Of a DNA stretch of 64,000 nt, positions 1-8,109 are shown in pieces. The notes below the pieces were generated by a model. It did no database searches. It worked only from the letters and a program-made list of their open reading frames with translations, and was not told the origin of the DNA. Source of the stretch: Psychrobacter sp. APC 3426 (GTDB taxonomy: Bacteria > Pseudomonadota > Gammaproteobacteria > Pseudomonadales > Moraxellaceae); NCBI RefSeq assembly GCF_030408035.1, contig NZ_JASDCF010000014.1, positions 1-64,000 on the forward strand, given 5' to 3'. The number at the start of each line of letters is the position of its first letter. Position 1 is the first letter of the stretch. Made by a program: the position numbers and the translations under genes.

Positions 1-369
1 TGCCGATGTTAGAGTGGGTTTTTGGCAGTGTTGTAGCGATGGTTTCAACCAGTAGGCTGACATAGTACTTGCCTGATGGGGTGCGGCTGATGGTCGCTGA
101 TTTTATTAAGCCATTTACCTTGCTTGGAAATTTAGCGTTGATGTGACCAATCTTAGGCAGTTTAACGGTATTGTTTGTGATCGCCACTGTGCCCTTTTGG
201 TTATTGGTGGTATAGCTGTCACGCTGCCCCTTCTTTTTGAATTTAGGGAAACCCGATCCTTTGAAGAATTTACTATAAGCGGCTCTTAGGTTTTGCTGTA
301 CGTTAGCCAGTGCCAGGCTATCGACGTCTTTGAGCCATTCAAACTCTTTCTTATATTGAGCTGGAGTGG
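1..369 (-). pseudogene. tnpB: Truncated TnpB (IS200/IS605-type), N-terminus missing
   Basis: The reverse complement is very similar to the central part of the intact tnpB at 30037-31188. Window position 1 corresponds to about 30568 of that copy and position 369 to about 30198. It encodes the same mid-protein stretch, including VDSLALANVQQNLRAAY and the approach to the RuvC-I region. Homology stops at about 369, so roughly the first 53 codons and the left terminal hairpin are gone, replaced by a C-run and AT-rich DNA. The 3' part runs off the window. It cannot be expressed as a full TnpB. A remnant of a second insertion is the simplest reading. Confidence 0.85.
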
Positions 370-443
370 TAATCCCCCCGAAAAATAAGAACACTTAAAA
401 ATAGAGAATAACTGCTAAAATAAACCAGCAGGAGGATAGAATA

Positions 444-836
444 ATGAGTGCGAGTAAAGTTAAAGAAATTCAACAACAAATTGCTTACTGGATATTTGAA
501 CATGCACCAAGGAATTGGAGTAAATGCTGTATATATATGGAATTGTTACTAATAGATGGAGATATGGATAACAGTTGGACTACAGTATGGTTCGATAGTA
601 ATAATAAGGAAATGATTGATATTGAAATCTCAGCTTTAAATGAATCAAATATGAAAGAGCTATTTGTCGACCTTAACAATGTTATTGCTGAAATTGATGA
701 GCGTTGGACGACCTGCAAGATGAAAGTTACTTCAGATGGAAAATACAACTTTGACTTTGGTTATGACAGACCACCACGCTTGAAGTGGGAAACAGCAGAC
801 GACCTTCTATATCATCCAGATTATGCAAGTTTCTAA
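444..836 (+). CDS. YezG/DUF600-family immunity-like protein
   Basis: A 130-residue cytoplasmic protein with no signal peptide. It starts at an ATG eight bases after a strong AGGAGG site. The pattern fits the YezG (DUF600) immunity family: an N-terminal helix with an APRNW motif (family: iPe-W), a central acidic part, then ERWTTCKMKV, DGKYNFDFGYD and a C-terminal LLYHPDY. Family members neutralise nuclease or other toxins carried at the C-terminus of large secreted polymorphic toxins. No toxin gene is present here, because the upstream DNA is a broken transposase. A paralogue follows 24 bases downstream. Family assignment is by motif memory, not by a search. Confidence 0.65.
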   Translation: MSASKVKEIQQQIAYWIFEHAPRNWSKCCIYMELLLIDGDMDNSWTTVWFDSNNKEMIDIEISALNESNMKELFVDLNNVIAEIDERWTTCKMKVTSDGKYNFDFGYDRPPRLKWETADDLLYHPDYASF

Positions 837-859
837 TTTTCTTAATTAAGTAGCTATAA

Positions 860-1174
860 ATGAGTATAGAAAAATCTAAAGAGTTACAGGAAAGAATAGT
901 AATTACTATATTTGAAAATGCTCCAGAAAATTGGGATAAATACTGTCAATATCTTGAACTTATTCCATTAGACGATGATTTTGACAACAGCCTATTGTCA
1001 GTTTGGTTTAATGGATCTGAAGAGATGGATTATAAAATTAATGCAAGTAATGAATACGCCCTATATAAACTATTCGCTGAATTAAATAATGTAATGAAAC
1101 AGACTAATAAGCGTTGGACAACCTGCAAGATGAAAGTTACTTCAGATGGACGATATAATTTTGACTTTGGTTAG
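860..1174 (+). pseudogene. Second YezG-like immunity gene, 3'-truncated
   Basis: A paralogue of the preceding gene: ENAPENW at the N-terminus and KRWTTCKMKVTSDGRYNFDFG at the end. It stops immediately after FDFG, at exactly the point where the neighbour continues into YDRPPRLKWE. The two DNA sequences agree up to TTTGACTTTGGTTA and then diverge completely. The TAG stop is created by the junction with integrase DNA. About 26 C-terminal residues are therefore missing. It may still be translated as a 104-residue fragment, but function is doubtful because the lost tail belongs to the conserved fold. Confidence 0.7.
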
Positions 1175-2428
1175 GAGCTTATCTATATAGTCAGCCCAAT
1201 CTTGCATCATGAGTATTCGAGTATCGATTTCATCTAATCGGTTATAAGCCCCGCCATGCGTATCCTTTATTCGATGTCCTAATTGCAGCTCAGTTACAAT
1301 ATCTGAGTAACGCAGTTCAGGTTGCTCCATAAGTAAGGTTTTAGCTGATGCTCGAAATCCATGAGCACACTGGATATCTTTGTATCCAAGCCTATGAAAT
1401 ATCTGTACTAGCGTCGCTTTACTAATATAAGAATTACTTGAGGCACGCATCGATGCAAATACATATTCTTTGTGACCTGTAATTGCTTGTATGCTTCGTA
1501 AGCGTTCAATGACTTGCGTGGCAAGGGGTACAACTAAGTGCGATACCATGTCCTCACGACCTTCGCCTTTAGTAGGAGAGAACGCCCATAGTTTGTTATC
1601 CCAATCTATATCTTGCCAGCGCATAGATCGTAAATCGATACTACGCACGAAGACATACGGTAATAAATTCATTGCCTCCAATGTGATTTTACTTGCCCCC
1701 TGAAAATTGGACATATCGTTTAGGAGGGTTGTAAACTGATCAGGTTTAGTAATGGCTGGTAAGTGGTTGCCTGAATTAGCAGGTGCAAGCTCTCCACGTG
1801 TATCAATAGCCACATTTTTATCGCATAACCCTCGAGCTACGGCGAATGAAAATACCTTCTCAGTATAAAGTCGAGTGCTCGCACCAACGAAAGCTGCCTG
1901 ATTTTCATTATTTTGAATAGCCTCACATACACTTAGTATTACCTCACTTGTGATATCGTTCATTCTTAGGTCGCCAATCTCTTCACACATGTATCCTAGG
2001 CATAAATCCCAAAACTTAAGGGTCGAGTCGCTAAAAGCACGTTTATTAGATTTGCCTTGATGACGACTCGCTATCTTATTATCTCTCCAAGCTTGTACGA
2101 TCTCAGAAAAAGTAGCGTTTTTTAAATGAGCGTATTTATTGACTTTCTCCTGCCTGTCTATAGCTTTAGGATCAATGCCTTTGGAGACCGTTTCAAGTAT
2201 GGATTCTGCTTTGTGCTTAACCTCATATAAGCTAATATCATCGATTTTGCCAAGCATTATTCTAGGACGTTTACCTTCAACATGTGGATGAGGATAACGA
2301 AGATAGTATTCCTTCTTGCCATTTGGGTAGACGCGTACACTTAAACCAGCGATGCCTGAAACGCTTACTGAATAGATCTTATCTTTATACTCAAGACTGT
2401 TAATATCATTTATATTATTGATAGACAT
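1142..2428 (-). CDS. Tyrosine recombinase/integrase (P4-like), chimeric C-terminal tail
   Basis: A 428-residue site-specific recombinase of the kind that moves genomic islands. The N-terminus (about residues 1-100) has an arm-type DNA-binding look (GLSVRVYPNGKKEYYLRY). The catalytic half shows Arg-I in FVRSIDLRSMRW (about residue 260), an H-x-x-R box in AHGFRAS (about 355), the LGHR motif and the nucleophile region AYNR (about 393). All key residues appear present. The last dozen residues after DYIDKLL are encoded by the antisense of the truncated immunity gene, so the normal C-terminus has been replaced. No attachment-site tRNA is visible nearby, so the island it once served appears rearranged. 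Confidence 0.85.
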   Translation of the reverse strand: MSINNINDINSLEYKDKIYSVSVSGIAGLSVRVYPNGKKEYYLRYPHPHVEGKRPRIMLGKIDDISLYEVKHKAESILETVSKGIDPKAIDRQEKVNKYAHLKNATFSEIVQAWRDNKIASRHQGKSNKRAFSDSTLKFWDLCLGYMCEEIGDLRMNDITSEVILSVCEAIQNNENQAAFVGASTRLYTEKVFSFAVARGLCDKNVAIDTRGELAPANSGNHLPAITKPDQFTTLLNDMSNFQGASKITLEAMNLLPYVFVRSIDLRSMRWQDIDWDNKLWAFSPTKGEGREDMVSHLVVPLATQVIERLRSIQAITGHKEYVFASMRASSNSYISKATLVQIFHRLGYKDIQCAHGFRASAKTLLMEQPELRYSDIVTELQLGHRIKDTHGGAYNRLDEIDTRILMMQDWADYIDKLLTKVKIISSI

Positions 2429-2561
2429 AACTTATATCCGAAAATACTTTAGGTGAGATGAATTAAGGTCATAAATATTAATTTACATTCAAATGAATGC
2501 TTAGGTTTGCACAAGTGCCATGGGTCATGAAAATCAAGATCTTTATTAAGACTATACATAA

Positions 2562-2583
2562 TTGGACACCAATTTGGACACCA
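2562..2583 (+). repeat. Two direct copies of TTGGACACCA upstream of the integrase
   Basis: TTGGACACCA occurs at 2562-2571 and again at 2574-2583, a 12-bp period, about 135 bp upstream of the integrase start. Short direct repeats beside an integrase are typical of arm-type or accessory binding sites in attP/attL regions. That role is inferred; only the repeat is seen. Confidence 0.5.
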
Positions 2584-2894
2584 TTCTTATTAATTTATAT
2601 CCTGAAAGCCTTTTAAAATAAGGATTTTAATAGCTAATCATTCCCAAGGCTCACTTGGGGATAATTATAGTATAGTGGAGAAAGAAGGAGTAAGCTATTT
2701 TTTTGTTGATATATATGGCGTTTGAAGTAATAAACTTCACATAGATTAAAAGTAAGAGTGCTGTTTGCTATTGGCAATAGAGTCCTTCGACGTATTTGCA
2801 CGAAAAACCGTGATCCTGTACTCGCACAGAATACCTTAATCAGGGTGATAGTACTGTTCTGTGCAAATTTGGGAGGCATCAACTCAATGCCTTA

Positions 2895-3575
2895 GATTAA
2901 GATATCTCAGGAAGAACGAGAGATGTTAGAAAAGACCAATGAATGTTTCACTAATCTAGAAGGCTATTTTGGTGACTTTAAATAAGAGCGTATTACAACG
3001 TAGTTAGCTATGATAATAGCAGCTATAAGGTGTATCTAGACTTGGACTTACTGATATGCCAAGTAGGCGCATTGCCAGAGCTTGTATGCGTGCTTATCAA
3101 TGATATAGAGTAATAGGCATTCAGAACGGTTATTGCTTTTACTTTGAACTGATTGTCACTTGGTGGCGAATACTTCTGTACCTAACGTAGTTCAAGCATA
3201 TTCGCATTAATGATGAAGTCGGCTAAGCTACCAAAAATCGATTGATGAGTGATTTGGTTATTAGGTGATGATTAGAAATGACAGATTATGCAAAGGGCTT
3301 GGTAGGTACTGTGAAGGTAATAAGCTTAGCAATGATGAGCAGAGCAAGATTACCAAACAGACTAACTTTGAATTAATAGTAAAATTACTGTATCTACAAC
3401 ATGTCTATAATAGGCTTCTGGAGTATATATAGAGAGAGGCTATTAGCGACTTGAATTAATACATTAATCGATTACGGATACACTAGGATCTATGAAGACT
3501 CTATACATTAAGGCTTCAAGATATATCAGTTAGTAATTATACTAGCGGTGATTACAATGATTATTTGAACAGGTA
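2895..3575 (+). pseudogene. Decayed coding sequence of unknown origin
   Basis: No ORF over about 60 codons survives on the plus strand, but protein-like fragments line up in order. One starts at ATG 2923 (MLEKTNECFTNLEGYFGDFK, then stop). A second, in another frame, runs 2982-3113 and contains SYKVYLDLDLLICQVGALPE. A third runs 3283-3432 and contains GRYCEGNKLSNDEQSK. It continues in the same frame to about 3573 through several stops, ending in SNYTSGDYNDYLNR. The pattern suggests one or two genes disabled by frameshifts and stops. I do not recognise the family. The rest of 2429-3872 is AT-rich with no supported gene. Confidence 0.45.
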
Positions 3576-3872
3576 ACACATATCATGGTTAAGCAATTAA
3601 CAACCAGACTGACTAACGATTTACTGTTTAATTATAATCCCATGAACTTATTGTGCGGTAGCTCTAGTTTAACATAATATACATTATGCGAAAACAAACT
3701 AACAGCTTTGAGAGTATTCTGTAAACCAAATATTACAAAACTCCCTCCTAATGTTTGCTAATTTAGTAAGGATATTCATTGTACGCTTAATCAAGCATTG
3801 TTCAATCAAAGCTTATTGCAGTACTGATTATAATTTCAATTAACTTAATTTAGTTACGATAAGGATATTTTT

Positions 3873-4547
3873 ATGATGCCGTCATCTTGCCTTAGTATCT
3901 CTAAGTCTTGTCTATATAAGTTATCTGCTGCTGTGTGTTTCGCATCCATCCTAACTGCAACTGGCTGTCAATCTTCTGCTGAGTCCAACACGACCATTCC
4001 CAATCATCAAAACGGCAATTCATCAGCGCCTGTCGTCTCTGACATGAGTCAGCAAACGCTTAGACAGCAAGCATTACGTATCCAACGTGCGCTTGCCAAT
4101 AACGACTATGCCAGAATCACCAACGACATCCATCCAACTCGCGGTGTGCGTTTTTCGATGTATGCCTATGTACGTCCAGAGTCAGATAAAGTCTTTAGCC
4201 GTGACCAGTTTGCCCAATATCTACAAGAATCTAAAATTCGCTTTACTTGGGGTGAACGTGACGGTACTGGCGATCCCTTAGTCATTCCACTACCAGATTA
4301 TTTGGAGACTTGGGTCGATGCTGATAAGTTTAATGAATCTACCCTGAGTGTTAATGAGTTTAAGCAAAACGGAAACATGATAAACAACTTAAAAAATATA
4401 TATCAAAACTCAGAATTTGTTGAGTTTTACTATAAGGGAACAGAAGAGTTTGACGGTATGGACTGGCGCATCATGCGTTTGGTATTTGATGAGTATCAGG
4501 GAAAACGCTACCTAGTTGCTATTATTAATGAACAATGGACAGTATAG
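3873..4547 (+). CDS. Putative lipoprotein, unknown function
   Basis: A 224-residue protein with a type II signal peptide: basic N-terminus, hydrophobic stretch LSAAVCFASILTATGC and a lipobox ending at Cys32. Acylation and anchoring in the envelope are therefore likely. The following 30 or so residues are a Ser/Asn-rich linker, and the mature domain contains a QQTLRQQALRIQRALANNDY helix and several aromatic-rich strands. AAGGA sits at 3861-3865, just ahead of the ATG. A terminator follows at 4588-4621, so it is a single-gene unit. No domain is recognised. Confidence 0.8.
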   Translation: MMPSSCLSISKSCLYKLSAAVCFASILTATGCQSSAESNTTIPNHQNGNSSAPVVSDMSQQTLRQQALRIQRALANNDYARITNDIHPTRGVRFSMYAYVRPESDKVFSRDQFAQYLQESKIRFTWGERDGTGDPLVIPLPDYLETWVDADKFNESTLSVNEFKQNGNMINNLKNIYQNSEFVEFYYKGTEEFDGMDWRIMRLVFDEYQGKRYLVAIINEQWTV

Positions 4548-4587
4548 GCGCTTGATTGTTTAGATGATGAAAAATATTAAAGATTGA

Positions 4588-4621
4588 GGGCAATGTATCT
4601 ATCAGGCACTGCCCTTTTTTT
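4588..4621 (+). terminator. Rho-independent terminator after the lipoprotein gene
   Basis: GGGCAATG (4588-4595) pairs with CACTGCCC (4607-4614) with one mismatch and is followed by seven T residues. It lies 40 bases after the stop codon. Confidence 0.8.
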
Positions 4622-4700
4622 GTATTCTGCCACAAAGTCTCGTGCTATTAAAAACCACTAGCATATTCACTTTTTAACATATATTGTAGTAAACCAATTC

Positions 4701-7700
4701 TTATATCGCATTTACTGCTGCAATCGCGCTCGCTACGCTGATACGACCTAAGGGGTCAATCAGTTCAACTTGATATTCTGTTCCAAAAGGAACCTCTTCA
4801 TTTGCAAGGTCGGTTAAAACATCATTAATCACAAAAGGTCCTCTACCTGATACCTTGACCTCACTAATCACAGCAAATGCTTGTTCTGTAGCTAATCTGC
4901 GTCTTATTTGGATGCGATAGCTACCTACTTTGCCACCAGATAAGTCATCCTCATGATCGACGATTAATTGAACCTCTTTAAGGCCTGTTGGGCCAGTTGT
5001 CCCTTTTATCTCTTCGATGCTCGGAGCGCTTGGCGCAGTAGCAGGTGCTAAAATCAAGCTGACAGGGTTTGATGCACGGCTCCAACGTCCAGCTACGACA
5101 CTAGAAGCCGTTTCGCTTTCTGGTTCTGCTTGTACTTCTGCAACCCAGCTATATTCAACCCAAGGTTTTAACTGTGCAGTCGCTGCAACTTCGACGCTAC
5201 CATCATCTCGATAGATGGCTGTCTGTAGCCCCGTTGTGGTGTTTTCTAGTGGCAAGTTTTGTGCAACGATGAGCATGTCTTGTATATTACTACTGCTAAC
5301 AGAAGAGCGTCTCAAGCGCCAGCGATGACCTGGCGTTACTCCAGATTCTAAGGTCAGCGCTACCTTGGCGACATAAGGAGGCTCAGATGGCTCTGCAGGT
5401 ACTTGCGTTACCGAGATACTAGGGCTAGCTGGCGGATCAGTATTAGGAATGGCATATATCAGCATATCCAACTGCTTTAGGTCAGGCTTTGCTCCTGTGG
5501 ATGCCATTGTCGCCACTTTATAAAAGTTGAGCAGTTTTAATGAGCCTGACACGCCATGACGAAACCCAACCTCTTCTGCATTAAAAACCACCTGCACATC
5601 TGCTAGCTTTTCAAATAAGGCATCGTGGAAAAACGCTTGGTGCTCACGATAAATCGCTGCCCGATCCGCTGCAGTGGCTGCATCGTTTAATATACCCCTC
5701 TTCCCCAAAGCCTCTAACTGCGCTAATAAGCGGTTTTCATCGGTATAATATATGTCAAAAGTGCTTTGCTTATCTTTTGGTTGCCAGCGATACTCGATCC
5801 AACTGACACCTGTTATATCTGGACGTGCCGCATATTGAACTGTATTTTCAATATCTATTTGTGCAGGTGGCCGTGGGTCATTTAATACCAGCGTCAGGGG
5901 TTCAGATTCCATTGACAATCGATTGTTGGTATCTTGCCACGTGGCAACGATACGCATCTTGCGCTGCTCTGCTGGCTCAAGTGTCGGTGCGGTAACAGTG
6001 ATCATCAAGCAGTAGTTATCAAGATTAGGGTCGTGATGAGTGCTGTTATTAGCATTGCTATGAAGGCTATCAACAATAACTTTTGTGGATTCTAATATCG
6101 TTAAGGTAGTGCGCTCTTGAGTAGATAGATCTGTCAAACTTAGGTTTAATTTTTTGAGTAAGAAGCTGCCAGGCGCCAATACATCAGAGTCTGGCACTGG
6201 TACTTTGATCAGTATCTCACCGCCGACACTTGCCGCCGCCTCGGCTGTCGGTATGGTATAAAACGCCTGAAGCTGTGGACGTGGCGGATATGGACGAGGA
6301 CCTGCTGCTGCTGTGATAAAAGTCCAGTTTGACCAACGACCAAACCTGTCTTGCTGCGCCACTGCATACTTGATCGCCTCAGGCACGGCAAGGCGATCAC
6401 TGATAAACCCTGTACCTGGCTCAGAGACAACGTCACCAATACTACTATTGGTATTGATTGATAATACGATTGGCATGTGAAATCTTCTGGCATTCTTTCT
6501 ATTTAGGGCTTGATACTGACCTGTTTTAATCAATGGCTGCTTGCCAGCGGCCAGTAACCCTGCTACCAAGGTATCTGCTAAATCCACTCTGACATGCCTT
6601 TTAGCTAGCGGAGGTATAGCGGGAAGCCAATCTACATGCTCCGCTTTGTTAATAGTAGGCGCATTCACTTGATCTAAAATAGAGCCCTGATCGGCAATGA
6701 CGATGGTACTTATACCAATATAACGCTTGGTGTTTGCAAAGTTTTGCAACACACGTCTATTTAACATAAACTCTGACTTACCTTCCGTCAATTTTACGTA
6801 CCAATCCATCACGGTTTCTGACGAAGCTGTTTTGTAAGGCTGCGGAATATCATTCAGTAATAGTTTGTATAATAGATCTTTATTATTTAATTTCGCTAGC
6901 CACTCTGCAATTTTACCTGTTCCTGTTGAGCGCATCGGCTCTGAGTAGTCGTTAAAAAAACCATTGATTTGATAGATGACTATGTCATCATCAGAAGCTG
7001 CTGGAGTATCATCGTATAATTTATAACCAATAAGGGCAGCTGTACCAGGATCTATCTGTAATTGATTAAAATAACTTAAGCGCGATATGTTATTGCTGCC
7101 AATTGGGGTGGCATTTTCATCAATGATGTCTTCTTCAATCGTCTGTGCAAATGGCGAGTCGCTGCCTGTGAGTAATAACTCTAAATCATCATCCATACCC
7201 TCATATAAAGAAGCCACTCGCCGACTCTCAAACCTATCATCACTTAGCGGCGCGGTAGCAGGTGCAGGCGTATTAAGTGTCTCTTGCAGCGGTCGACGTT
7301 TAGGCGCTTGCGCTTTGACACGCTCAAAAGCGCGGCGCTCGGCATTCGGTAGTGACAGATATCGTAAGCCTCCGGCATGCGGTAAATTGAGCACAGCATA
7401 AGGCTGAAAGTATGAAATGGCTTTTTTGCCCTGTGATTGCTGGGTCAGCTCTTTTGCTTCTATCCACTCTATGCCTGTTACCTCACCTACTCCTGTGATC
7501 TTAATCTCGGTGATATTGTGTGAGTTGAACACATAGCGATGTTGAGAGCGCTTCCCAATTGACGCAAGTCCGCTGTTGGCTGTATTAACAAAGGCTTCAC
7601 ACTGTAATGATGACTTGCCTACTGAGGGTTTCTTACGCCTACTGTAATCGACTACCCTATCAAAGCTATCAAAGACAGTGTCAGGCAGCCGCTTACCACC

Positions 7701-8108
7701 CAAAAATTTTACTCTGTTTAATGGGTTTAGTACTCGCTCATATTTCTGATCTATAAATTTATATATAGGGCGTGATGGCTGCTTGACCAAAACCTGTGCC
7801 CAAAGGCAGACCTCATCTGCTTGTAACGGTATTCGTGCAATAACAGGATTATCAGGGGTGACATCAAAAGGTGGCTCCAGAGCATATCCCATCGAGTCGA
7901 TGAAGACAGCTGCCGTACGCAATAAATTACGGTATTTTAAATCTTTGGCCGTGGTAACGGTACGTTTAATCACAAAAGGCGCGACTGGCAACCCCAGTTT
8001 TGGGTGCGCCGAAAGTCTAATATAGTTGCCCTTATGTAGATGAGAGTCGTTATTATCAACTGACAGCGCTTGGGCATTAAAGAGTCCTGGTTTCACTAAT
8101 GGCAACAT
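4701..8108 (-). CDS. Large beta-rich protein, second gene of the giant operon
   Basis: A 1135-residue protein of unknown function. It has no signal peptide or clear membrane segment. The C-terminal half reads like consecutive FN3/Ig-type beta domains: segments open with PRPPAQIDIENT, DPPASPSISVTQVP and APATAPSAPSIEEI, each followed by aromatic and R/L-rich strands such as WIEYRWQP and RWRLRRSS. The N-terminal half (about 1-330) looks like a separate globular region. Its ATG lies one base after the TAA of the 2711-residue gene, so the two are almost certainly co-transcribed and translationally coupled. The product is probably a partner of the giant protein. No enzyme motif was seen. Confidence 0.8.
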   Translation of the reverse strand: MLPLVKPGLFNAQALSVDNNDSHLHKGNYIRLSAHPKLGLPVAPFVIKRTVTTAKDLKYRNLLRTAAVFIDSMGYALEPPFDVTPDNPVIARIPLQADEVCLWAQVLVKQPSRPIYKFIDQKYERVLNPLNRVKFLGGKRLPDTVFDSFDRVVDYSRRKKPSVGKSSLQCEAFVNTANSGLASIGKRSQHRYVFNSHNITEIKITGVGEVTGIEWIEAKELTQQSQGKKAISYFQPYAVLNLPHAGGLRYLSLPNAERRAFERVKAQAPKRRPLQETLNTPAPATAPLSDDRFESRRVASLYEGMDDDLELLLTGSDSPFAQTIEEDIIDENATPIGSNNISRLSYFNQLQIDPGTAALIGYKLYDDTPAASDDDIVIYQINGFFNDYSEPMRSTGTGKIAEWLAKLNNKDLLYKLLLNDIPQPYKTASSETVMDWYVKLTEGKSEFMLNRRVLQNFANTKRYIGISTIVIADQGSILDQVNAPTINKAEHVDWLPAIPPLAKRHVRVDLADTLVAGLLAAGKQPLIKTGQYQALNRKNARRFHMPIVLSINTNSSIGDVVSEPGTGFISDRLAVPEAIKYAVAQQDRFGRWSNWTFITAAAGPRPYPPRPQLQAFYTIPTAEAAASVGGEILIKVPVPDSDVLAPGSFLLKKLNLSLTDLSTQERTTLTILESTKVIVDSLHSNANNSTHHDPNLDNYCLMITVTAPTLEPAEQRKMRIVATWQDTNNRLSMESEPLTLVLNDPRPPAQIDIENTVQYAARPDITGVSWIEYRWQPKDKQSTFDIYYTDENRLLAQLEALGKRGILNDAATAADRAAIYREHQAFFHDALFEKLADVQVVFNAEEVGFRHGVSGSLKLLNFYKVATMASTGAKPDLKQLDMLIYAIPNTDPPASPSISVTQVPAEPSEPPYVAKVALTLESGVTPGHRWRLRRSSVSSSNIQDMLIVAQNLPLENTTTGLQTAIYRDDGSVEVAATAQLKPWVEYSWVAEVQAEPESETASSVVAGRWSRASNPVSLILAPATAPSAPSIEEIKGTTGPTGLKEVQLIVDHEDDLSGGKVGSYRIQIRRRLATEQAFAVISEVKVSGRGPFVINDVLTDLANEEVPFGTEYQVELIDPLGRISVASAIAAVNAI

Positions 8109-8109
8109 G

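Noticed and set aside
1142..4547. Intact genomic island or prophage
   Set aside because: Only an integrase and fragments are present; no attachment-site tRNA, structural phage genes or far-end repeat was found.
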